Shown here one piece after another: positions 41,568 to 48,198 of a stretch of DNA of 64,000 nt. The notes beneath the pieces were generated by a model. It worked only from the letters and a program-made list of their open reading frames with translations, had not been told where the DNA came from and made no database searches. Each line of letters starts with the position of its first letter. The stretch's first letter is position 1. This stretch comes from JADLHS01 sp036274115. GTDB taxonomy: Bacteria > Verrucomicrobiota > Verrucomicrobiia > Limisphaerales > JADLHS01. Made by a program: the position numbers and the translations under genes. Where the stretch lies: assembly GCA_036274115.1 (NCBI GenBank), contig DASUGI010000100.1, forward strand, positions 52,697-116,696, read 5' to 3'.

Positions 41568-42995
41568 TCAGGAGTCCGGTCGCCATGCCGGAATGCCCCG
41601 TAGCTTGCGCTGACTTTTGACGGACCCGATGGTGCGGTTGAGGCGGCGGGCGATTTCTGCGTCAGACGCGGTGCCGAGCAGTTGCTCCTGCTCCGGCGTC
41701 CAGTATTTGCGGAGGGCGTTGGGTTTGGGCAATCCCAAGGCGGCACGCTTGCCCGAGATGGTGCCGAGCGGGCGGCCAGTTTTTTGCGCGATGTCTTCGT
41801 CGGGGATTTTTCCAAGGAGCGCAAATTCTTCCGGAGTCCAGGGACGGAATTGGTTGTGCGGATTGGGGATGCCCAACCGCGTGCGATGGAGTTGAACCGC
41901 TGTCTCAGTGCGACCGAGACGGCGGGCAATGTCCTGGTCCGACGCCGTTCCGAGCAGCTTGATTTCTTTGGGCGTCCAGGCGTTGGGCCGCGGGCTGCGG
42001 GGATTGACCGAACGGATATGGAGTTTGCGGCGACGCTGTTCCACGCTGGTGAGGCGGCAACCGATTTTTGCGGCAACGTCACGATCCGGCATCGTGCCGA
42101 GAAGTTTGTCGTGTTTGGGACTCCAGCGGTAAATCTTTGCGTCGGGCATGGGCAGACCGAGCGCGACACGCCTGGCTTGCACGCCGTGGACCGAGTGGCC
42201 TGTGCGCGCGGCGACTGCTTCATCGCGCAGCTTGCCGACCAGCTGGAGTTCGGAGGGTTTCCAGAATTTGAAATGCGTGACGCGGAAAGGCGAGATGCCC
42301 AAGAGCAAACGTTCGCGGCGCACGTCGGATCGCGAACGTCCAAGGCGGCGTGCGATTTCGCAGTCCGGGAGGACGCGAAGGAGTTTGCGCTGGGCGTCCG
42401 TCCACGGTCCACCGCGGCGCGGGCGCGGCGCGGGAGGGATGCCGAGTTTGAGTCGCTTCATGAACACGGCTGCGGGAGAGCGATGAAGGCGCCGGGCAAC
42501 TTCGTGATCGGAGTGGCGGCCGAGGAGTTTGACTTGAGCCTGCGTCCACCGAGGGATGCGTGGGCAATTGGGGATGCCGAGATGCCGCCGCTGGCTCGTA
42601 ACGGATTGGACGGTGCGATTGAGTCGCCGCGCAATCTCCTGATCGGGTGCCGTGCCAAGCAGGCGAATGTCAGCGAGTTTCCACTTTCGTATTTTGTGTT
42701 GAAGGAAGGGTGGGATGCCCAGTTCGACTCGCTGATTGCGAACGGAGTTTTTGGAGCGCCTGAATCGCCTCGCGAGTTCCAAATCGGAGAAGCGGCCCAG
42801 CAGTCTGATTTCGCCCGCCGTCCAGCGACGTGGCGGCATGCGCATTCCGATGCGCCGGCGTTCACGCTCGGCGACGACTTCTTTGATGGTGCGTCCGGTT
42901 CGGCGCGCCAGAATGGAGTCGGGTGTTCTGCCGAGCTGTTTCAGCTCGGCAATCGTCCACGGGGCATCACGGCGGGCTTTCGTTCGGGCGGGCAT
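41568..42995 (-). CDS. Array of 10 Myb/SANT-like helix-turn-helix modules
   Basis: 475 residues, ten tandem ~46-residue units of the same type as the gene at 39730. Unit 1 (PWTIAELKQLGRTPDS ... EVVAERERRRIG) is nearly identical to unit 1 of the neighbour; the other units have diverged. Helix-3 variable tetrads are TIKE, SKNS, TVQS, SPAA, SRSD, SVHG, RLTS, TETA, PLGT, TIGS. Highly basic throughout, with no catalytic domain or signal peptide. It is upstream of the 13-unit gene with 20 nt between them, so they are probably one transcript. Duplication of an ancestral array followed by unit gain or loss is likely. Confidence 0.85.
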   Translation of the reverse strand: MPARTKARRDAPWTIAELKQLGRTPDSILARRTGRTIKEVVAERERRRIGMRMPPRRWTAGEIRLLGRFSDLELARRFRRSKNSVRNQRVELGIPPFLQHKIRKWKLADIRLLGTAPDQEIARRLNRTVQSVTSQRRHLGIPNCPRIPRWTQAQVKLLGRHSDHEVARRLHRSPAAVFMKRLKLGIPPAPRPRRGGPWTDAQRKLLRVLPDCEIARRLGRSRSDVRRERLLLGISPFRVTHFKFWKPSELQLVGKLRDEAVAARTGHSVHGVQARRVALGLPMPDAKIYRWSPKHDKLLGTMPDRDVAAKIGCRLTSVEQRRRKLHIRSVNPRSPRPNAWTPKEIKLLGTASDQDIARRLGRTETAVQLHRTRLGIPNPHNQFRPWTPEEFALLGKIPDEDIAQKTGRPLGTISGKRAALGLPKPNALRKYWTPEQEQLLGTASDAEIARRLNRTIGSVKSQRKLRGIPAWRPDS

Positions 42996-43239
42996 GGATC
43001 AGATCAATTCAGAAGTCACAGTGGTGGCGAGGAAGTGGGGCGCGAACCAAACGAGACGATAATTGACAAAAGTCGGGGAGCAAGTGGTCGTCCATTGCCG
43101 ATACGGCTTTTGCGAGTCGCGGTCATGGTCCCGGAGGAGTGGCTGACTTGGGACTGAATAGCGGATAAGTCTCCGGGTTACAACCCATTAAATTACGAAT
43201 CCGTCCAACCTGAATGTGGAGAACGGGGGCGGACAAATT

Positions 43240-43440
43240 TCTCGACACCTCACTGGGCGCGGAACGGTGGTTTAGTGCGCCGCACCTCATCCGGCCTGCG
43301 GCCACCTTCTCCCCGGCGCGGAGAAGGAACTGCTCCCTTTCGAGGCGGAAAGGGCATAAACCAGACGGTGGGGAATAAGCTCTCGACACCTCACCCAACC
43401 CTCTCCCCGAGCGAGGCGGAGAGGGTATAAACCAGGAACA
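43240..43440. repeat. Compound repeat region between array genes and RibD-like gene
   Basis: Contains CTCGACACCTCAC twice (43241, 43383), CTTCTCCCCGGCGCGGAGAAGG and CTCTCCCCGAGCGAGGCGGAGAGG hairpins and ATAAACCAG twice. The last copy runs into the RibD-like gene's 3' end and encodes its final residues (ASLGERVG). The bases 42996-43240 show nothing recognised. Confidence 0.65.
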
Positions 43441-44263
43441 TTTCGTCGCCGATGCGTTTGGCGGATTTCAATTTGAACTGAGCGGCGTCGGCGAGTTTTG
43501 CAAAGCCGGTTCCGTCCGCCAGCGTTGGAGCGTTGCGGCCACCGAAGATTTTGGGACTGATGGTGAGGTGAAGTTCATTCAGCAAACCGGCGCGAATGAT
43601 GGCGTCGTGCAGTTCGCCACCGCCTTCGCAGAGCAGGCGTTTTACCTTCCACTCTTGGCGCAACCAACGAAATGCCGTGCGGAAGTTGATTTCTTTGCGT
43701 CCGCAGATTTTCACGATGGCGCCGAGTTGTTCGAGCCGTTGGCGGGTTTTGGCAGAAGCGCGGGCAGTGGTGAGAACGATTATTTGGGATGCATTCCCGC
43801 TGGCCTGACCCCTCACCCCGGCCCTCTCTTTGAACCGGAGCGCCCCCTCACCCCGGCCCTCTCCCCCGGTGGGGGAGAGGGTGGCCGGCCGGTATTTGAA
43901 AATCCTGGCGTTGGGATCAATTGAACCTGAGCCGCTGACAATGATGCGCAGGTTGAATTCGGACAGCCCACGGGCAATCCGCTGACGCCGGTATTTTGCG
44001 CCACCCGGTCCAAGCGTGGCGGAACTTAAATCCACGGTTCGCGCGCCGGACATTACGGCATCGGCCGTGGCGCGCAGTTCCAGCAGGTGTTCCTGGTCGC
44101 GCTTGCCGGCGAACGGAACGAACTGGCGATTGGCGAAAGCGATCTTTCCATCCGCGGTGATGGCGAAGTTGGAAAAGACGAAGGGCAACTGGTCAAAGCG
44201 CGGAGTGCGGAGCGCGGAACGCGGAACGTGTCGGCGAGTGAGCCGCTTTGCTGATCGCTTCAT
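43391..44263 (-). CDS. RibD C-terminal/dihydrofolate reductase-family protein
   Basis: 290 residues. Reductase-like domain of riboflavin biosynthesis: LPFVFSNFAITADGKIAFANRQ, then ELRATADAVMSGARTVDLS, and the C-terminal KRLLCEGGGELHDAIIRAGLLNELHLTISPKIFGG. Probably an NADPH-dependent reductase of a pyrimidine or pterin substrate. The deaminase half of full RibD is missing. Residues about 124-157 (LSPTGGEGRGEG ... GQASGN) are an in-frame insertion encoded by two CCTCACCCCGGCCCTCTC repeats, and the C-terminus ends in another repeat. The start overlaps the queA stop as ATGA. Confidence 0.85.
   Translation of the reverse strand: MKRSAKRLTRRHVPRSALRTPRFDQLPFVFSNFAITADGKIAFANRQFVPFAGKRDQEHLLELRATADAVMSGARTVDLSSATLGPGGAKYRRQRIARGLSEFNLRIIVSGSGSIDPNARIFKYRPATLSPTGGEGRGEGALRFKERAGVRGQASGNASQIIVLTTARASAKTRQRLEQLGAIVKICGRKEINFRTAFRWLRQEWKVKRLLCEGGGELHDAIIRAGLLNELHLTISPKIFGGRNAPTLADGTGFAKLADAAQFKLKSAKRIGDEMFLVYTLSASLGERVG
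43793..43894. repeat. In-frame palindromic repeat insertion in the RibD-like gene
   Basis: Two direct copies of CCCTCACCCCGGCCCTCTC (43811, 43847), the second closed by a CTCTCCCCC-GGTG-GGGGAGAGG-type hairpin (about 43859-43878). Length is compatible with the reading frame; the encoded 34 residues have no counterpart in the RibD fold. Confidence 0.7.
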
Positions 44264-45453
44264 ACAATGAGCATAGCGTCGCCATAGCTGAAAAAGCGAT
44301 AGCGTTCGCGAATGGCTTCGGTGTATGCGTTGAGGATCGTTTCCCGACCACTAAGTTGCTCCGGCGATGCAAAGGCGCTGACCAGCATCAACAGGGTAGA
44401 GCAGGGGAGATGGAAGTTGGTGAGCAAGGCGTCCACAATTTTGAATTCGTATGGTGGGTGAATAAAGATGCGCGTGCGGCCCGGGCCGGATTGAACTTTC
44501 CAACGAGCCGGACCGGAGGCCGGCGCTCCCGCGGACTCAAGAGCGCTTTCCAGGACGCGCACGCTGGTGGTGCCGACTGCAATCACGCGACGGTTCGATG
44601 CTTTGGCTGCGTTCACTGCGTTTGCGACGGTCTCGCTGACTTCATAGCGTTCTTCATGCATCACGTGATCAGCGAGGGTTTGGGCTTTGACCGGTGCGAA
44701 CGTTCCCAAACCAACGTGAAGAGTTACGAAATGAATCTCGACGCCGCGCGAGCGAAGTTGCTGCAGCAGTTCGGGAGTGAAATGAAGTCCGGCGGTGGGC
44801 GCAGCGACGGAACCCGGAGGTTCGGCAAAGACGGTTTGGTAACGATCCTCATCAGATGGAGCGCCGATCTCCCGATCGGCTTGCTGTAGCGGACGATTTT
44901 CTGATTCGAGCCGATCGGGAGATCGGCGTTCCGCATCGGAGTTGGTCGTGGCGGCCGGCGTTCCGGCGTTGCGACGAATGTAGGGCGGGAGCGGAATTTC
45001 TCCAAGAGTGCCGAGGTCGGAGAGAATGTTCGCAGTGCCGGAGAATTGCAGGCGGCGATGGCCCTCCGCGTTGGTGGCGGTGACGGTGGCCTGGATATTT
45101 CCGATTTCCGATTTCCGATTTCCGATTTGAATTTGGGTGCCGACGCGGGCGCGCTTGCCGGGCTTTATCATGGCCCACCAGTCGTTCGGGGCGTTTTCTT
45201 CGAGCAACAGAAGCTCAAACGCGCCGCCGGTTTTCACATTTACTCCGCGCAACCTGGCGCGAATCACGCGTGAGTTGTTGAGCACGAGCACGTCGCCTGG
45301 TTGGAAGTAGTCCAGCACATCTCGAAATTGCCGATGCTCCACCCGCTTTTCGAGGCGATGCAGCACCAGCAGTCGCGCCTGGTCGCGTTTTGCAGCCGGG
45401 TGCTGGGCGATCAATTCAGGCGGCAGTTCAAAGTGAAAATCAGCGGTGCGCAT
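44260..45453 (-). CDS. queA: S-adenosylmethionine:tRNA ribosyltransferase-isomerase
   Basis: 397 residues. Makes epoxyqueuosine in tRNA by transferring the ribosyl group of SAM to preQ1. It starts MRTADFHFELPPELIAQHPA; core motifs include VLNNSRVIRARL, FAEPPGSVAAPTAGLHFT, VTLHVGLGTFAPV and TNFHLPCSTLLMLVSAFA. ATG 45453 was chosen over the longer open frame. The usual length is about 340-356; the excess lies in three repeat-derived stretches at residues about 107-120, 163-200 and 308-325. Loop locations suggest the fold is tolerated. It faces the mraZ promoter divergently. Confidence 0.95.
   Translation of the reverse strand: MRTADFHFELPPELIAQHPAAKRDQARLLVLHRLEKRVEHRQFRDVLDYFQPGDVLVLNNSRVIRARLRGVNVKTGGAFELLLLEENAPNDWWAMIKPGKRARVGTQIQIGNRKSEIGNIQATVTATNAEGHRRLQFSGTANILSDLGTLGEIPLPPYIRRNAGTPAATTNSDAERRSPDRLESENRPLQQADREIGAPSDEDRYQTVFAEPPGSVAAPTAGLHFTPELLQQLRSRGVEIHFVTLHVGLGTFAPVKAQTLADHVMHEERYEVSETVANAVNAAKASNRRVIAVGTTSVRVLESALESAGAPASGPARWKVQSGPGRTRIFIHPPYEFKIVDALLTNFHLPCSTLLMLVSAFASPEQLSGRETILNAYTEAIRERYRFFSYGDAMLIV
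44862..44928. repeat. In-frame palindromic element in queA
   Basis: Two perfect 20-bp inverted arms (44862-44881 and 44909-44928) are separated by 27 nt. Each arm is itself a hairpin (GCCGATC-4 nt-GATCGGC). It encodes ERRSPDRLESENRPLQQADR-like residues absent from typical QueA. Smaller in-frame repeats occur at 45100-45128 (TTTCCGA x4) and about 44503-44536. Confidence 0.8.
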
Positions 45454-45643
45454 CAACTCGAAACAGGTTAGCGACGGCGCTGCACTTGCCCAGCGTGTTT
45501 TGACCTCAATCCAGAGTGGTGTCGTTGAGCAAGCCACCACAGGTGGGGCTCTGAATTGAAAGCCGCTCTTGCCTCCGCGACAACAATTCACACGCAGCTC
45601 ATCAACTTGTGAATAACTCGCAAATAAAACTCCGGGAATGCTG

Positions 45644-45672
45644 TTGACACAAAATGGAGAACGGTGTTTAAC
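45644..45672 (+). promoter_or_regulatory. Sigma-70-type promoter of the dcw cluster
   Basis: TTGACA at 45644-45649, a 17-bp spacer, then TTTAAC at 45667-45672 (4 of 6 matches to the -10 consensus). It lies 54 nt before the chosen mraZ start and directly upstream of GTGG repeats. Confidence 0.65.
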
Positions 45673-45673
45673 A

Positions 45674-45718
45674 GTGGCGTGGCGTGGGGCAAAATGTGGC
45701 AAGTTGGGGCGCTTGGAC
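45674..45718 (+). promoter_or_regulatory. GTGG(G/C) repeats, candidate MraZ operator
   Basis: TGG words at 45675, 45680, 45685, 45697, 45705 and 45714, spaced roughly 5 or 10 bp, read GTGGCGTGGCGTGGGGC and onward. MraZ proteins bind TGGGN-type direct repeats near their own promoter. These overlap the expected transcription start, fitting autorepression. Confidence 0.6.
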
Positions 45719-45725
45719 GGGCCGT

Positions 45726-46196
45726 GTGAATAAAGTGGCGACCGATGTTCCAATTTCACCGATTTACAACTCTGTGTACCGGCATGGAGTGGATGAGAAG
45801 CGGCGTATTCAGATTCCATCCATGTGGCGGGCGAAGGACGCGAAGGTGCAGTTCACTTTGATCGTTTGGCCGCAGCGCTCGGAGGGACCGTGTTTGCGCG
45901 TGTTGCCTCCGAAGGAAATGGCGGAGTTGATGGCGTCACTCGATGCGATGCCGAACGATGATCGGAACAAGACGATTTTGAAACGCATCATCGGCGCGGA
46001 GTCGACGCAGGTGGCTTTGGATGGTGCGGGAAGAATTTGTGTGCCGGAAGAAATGGCGCGAGCGGCGAACATCGAGAGCGAGGCAGTGCTCGTTGGATTG
46101 CTTGATCGTTTTGAGATTTGGGATCCGGCGCGGTACGAGAAGGTGAAAGCCGCGGATGCGGTGTTGGCGCAGGAAGCATTCAAACTTATGGAATGA
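45726..46196 (+). CDS. mraZ: MraZ transcriptional regulator
   Basis: 156 residues from GTG 45726. Two SpoVT/AbrB-like units: YNSVYRHGVDEKRRIQIPSMWR and STQVALDGAGRICVPEEMARAANIESEAVLVGLLDRFEIWDP. It regulates the dcw cluster by binding GTGGG repeats, seen at 45674-45718. Start choice is uncertain: GTG 45684, 45726 or 45735 are all in frame and no ATG precedes the domain; 45726 has GGACGG upstream. The stop overlaps the next start (ATGA). Confidence 0.9.
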   Translation: MNKVATDVPISPIYNSVYRHGVDEKRRIQIPSMWRAKDAKVQFTLIVWPQRSEGPCLRVLPPKEMAELMASLDAMPNDDRNKTILKRIIGAESTQVALDGAGRICVPEEMARAANIESEAVLVGLLDRFEIWDPARYEKVKAADAVLAQEAFKLME

Positions 46197-46693
46197 AAAT
46201 GAAATTTGCACGACTACTGGCCTCAGGAAAAAGCATGGTGAGTGGAAGCGTCTCTGGGCGTTACCAGATGCGCGACCATGTCCGGTTGCCGCAATTCATT
46301 TCGCCAAAAAATCCCTTTGCGGCGGAAGCAACGGCGGAAGAATCCACGTCTCAGGCAGCGACGTTGGAGGAGCGGGGCGCCGTTGTTTCCGTCGTTACGC
46401 TGAAACAAAGAATCGCCGCGGTTTTGTCCCGGGCGGGAGAGGTCTTAAAGCGAGCGGCGCTGTGGTGTTTGGATCATAATCCCTTTTCGGCGATCGGCCG
46501 GCCGCAGTTGCCGTCGATTCCCCGATTCGGAAAACAGCCGGTGCAAGGTGAGCTTTCGTTGGACAAGGTCAAAGTAGTGCGCCCCGATCTGACGCATGCG
46601 GACCTCGAAGTGGTGCGGAACGAAACGCGTCCGGGTGCCGCGTGGCAAAGTCTGGCGTCGCGCGTGTTCGGCGGTGGGACTCGGGCAAACTGA
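46193..46693 (+). CDS. Hypothetical protein between mraZ and rsmH
   Basis: 166 residues with no recognised domain. Basic N-terminus (MKMKMKFARLL-like; MKMKFARLLASGKSM), a central LKQRIAAVLSRAGEVLKRAALWCLDHNPFSA helix pair and a C-terminal LDKVKVVRPDLTHADLEVVRNE motif. It overlaps the mraZ stop as ATGA and precedes rsmH by 14 nt, so it belongs to the dcw transcript. A lineage-specific division-cluster gene is likely; the function is unknown. Confidence 0.75.
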   Translation: MKMKFARLLASGKSMVSGSVSGRYQMRDHVRLPQFISPKNPFAAEATAEESTSQAATLEERGAVVSVVTLKQRIAAVLSRAGEVLKRAALWCLDHNPFSAIGRPQLPSIPRFGKQPVQGELSLDKVKVVRPDLTHADLEVVRNETRPGAAWQSLASRVFGGGTRAN

Positions 46694-46707
46694 GGAGTGC
46701 ATGCGCA

Positions 46708-47634
46708 GTGCCCGACTTCGTCCACAAGCCGGTGATGAGGGCGGAGGTGTTGGACGCGCTGAAGCCGAAGCCGGGCGGGCATTACGTGGACGGGACCATC
46801 GGACGAGCGGGTCACGCAGTGGCGGTGTTGGCCGCGAGTTCGCCGACTGGATGGCTTTATGGTTGCGATCGCGATGGCGACGCGGTGGAGGCGGCGCGAG
46901 CTCGGCTCGCTGAGTTCGCGGGGCGGTTTGAAATCCGGCGCGGGAACTTTGACGAGTTGAGTGAATGGATACCGCCCGCGAGTTGCAATGGGGTGTTGTT
47001 GGATTTGGGGGTGAGTTCGCCGCAGTTAGACGTGGCGGAGCGCGGATTCAGTTTTCAGAACGACGGTCCGCTCGACATGCGAATGGATCAACGGCAGCCG
47101 CAAACGGCGGCGGATGTGGTGAACACGGCCAGCGCGGATGAGCTGGCGAGGATTTTTTGGGAATACGGTGACGAGCGCGAGTCGAGGCGGTTTGCGAAGG
47201 CGATGGTGCATGACCGGCTGCAAACGCCGTTCAAGACGACGCGGCAGTTGGCGGAGTTGATTGAGCGCTTGTCGCCACGGCAGGGACGGAAGACGCATCC
47301 GGCGACGCGGGTGTTTCAAGCGTTGCGGATCGCGGTGAACGACGAGATGGGATCGCTGGAGCGGGGATTGGAAGGGGCGTTAAAGATTTTGAAACCAGGC
47401 GGGCGACTGGCGGTGATTACGTTTCATTCGTTGGAAGACCGTTTGGTGAAGCATTTCGGGCGTGCGCGTGCGCGGGATTACACGTTTGCAGGGACCGACG
47501 TGCCCGAGCTCCGAGTTCCGCGCGCGCCCGACCTGCGACTGGTGAATCGCAAGGCGATTGTGCCCAGCGAAGCGGAGCTGGCGGCGAACCCGCGAAGTCG
47601 CAGCGCGCAGTTGCGAGTGATGGAGAAGCTTTGA
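46708..47634 (+). CDS. rsmH: 16S rRNA m4C1402 methyltransferase
   Basis: 308 residues from GTG 46708 with GAGGAG at 46692-46697. It methylates N4 of C1402 in 16S rRNA using SAM. Motifs are FVHKPVMRAEVLDAL, the SAM-binding YVDGTIGRAGHAVAVL, NGVLLDLGVSSPQLD, GFSFQNDGPLDMRMD, GRKTHPATRVFQALRIAVNDE and LAVITFHSLEDRLVKHF. All family blocks are intact. It is in its usual place in the dcw cluster. Confidence 0.96.
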   Translation: MPDFVHKPVMRAEVLDALKPKPGGHYVDGTIGRAGHAVAVLAASSPTGWLYGCDRDGDAVEAARARLAEFAGRFEIRRGNFDELSEWIPPASCNGVLLDLGVSSPQLDVAERGFSFQNDGPLDMRMDQRQPQTAADVVNTASADELARIFWEYGDERESRRFAKAMVHDRLQTPFKTTRQLAELIERLSPRQGRKTHPATRVFQALRIAVNDEMGSLERGLEGALKILKPGGRLAVITFHSLEDRLVKHFGRARARDYTFAGTDVPELRVPRAPDLRLVNRKAIVPSEAELAANPRSRSAQLRVMEKL

Positions 47635-48018
47635 ATGGCAAAGAACCGCAAGAATGAATCGGTGGCAGTCCGGTTTGGGCCGGCGCTGAAGGCCTTTCTC
47701 ACGTGTCTGCTGATTGGGGGGGCGGCCGTGGGCTATGTCTGGCAAAAGAGCCAGATTGATGAGTTGGGACGCCAGGTCACGAAACGGGAGCAGCAACTGC
47801 GTGAGTTGAACATTCAAAACAAGAAGTTACGCGGTCACCTTGCGACCCTGCGGTCCCCGGCCCAACTGACCGAGCGGTTGCAGAAGTTGAAGCTGGGTCT
47901 GGTGATGCCGCAGCCCAACCAGGTGTATCAGCTTCCCGAACCGGTAAACCGGTCGGTGGCTGAAAGTGTGCCGGCAAACGCCAGCCCGGCAGCGCGGGCG
48001 GGATTGGCCATGCATTGA
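47635..48018 (+). CDS. ftsL: FtsL-like division protein
   Basis: 127 residues. The ATG follows the rsmH stop with no gap. Short basic cytoplasmic N-terminus, one membrane helix (about residues 18-38, FLTCLLIGGAAVGYVW), then a coiled coil (QIDELGRQVTKREQQLRELNIQNKKLRGHLATL), the FtsL plan. FtsL forms a complex with FtsQ and FtsB. Identification rests on architecture and gene order, since FtsL sequence is poorly conserved. A Pro/Ala-rich tail is unusual. Confidence 0.8.
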   Translation: MAKNRKNESVAVRFGPALKAFLTCLLIGGAAVGYVWQKSQIDELGRQVTKREQQLRELNIQNKKLRGHLATLRSPAQLTERLQKLKLGLVMPQPNQVYQLPEPVNRSVAESVPANASPAARAGLAMH

Positions 48019-48022
48019 TTTT

Positions 48023-48187
48023 CGCCGCCGCCCGTGTCGCGGTCGTGAGGAACCGACCAGCGCGGGCGGCAGGCGGAATACCGGAAGAAACCAAACGCGG
48101 ACTGGGTCCGTGATGGCGAGTGGAATAAAATTTTAGCCACCGCCCGTGACGCTGTCGGATGAGGAACCGATCGCCATGGGCGGCTGG
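48023..48187 (+). ncRNA. Tandem structured leader motif before ftsI
   Basis: Two hairpins share a plan. Unit 1 (48027-48070): GCCGCCCG...CGGGCGGC closing an inner GGTCG/CGACC stem with loop TGAGGAAC. Unit 2 (48137-48184): CCGCCC/GGGCGG closing TCGG/CCGA with loop ATGAGGAA. TGAGGAACCGA is conserved between the two. It lies in the 180-nt gap upstream of ftsI. Confidence 0.5.
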
Positions 48188-48198
48188 TGATTTTCAAA

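Noticed and set aside
43123..43398. 91-codon open frame upstream of the RibD-like gene
   Set aside because: Its translation is generated by the CTTCTCCCCGG/GGAGAAGG repeats; no independent evidence for a protein.
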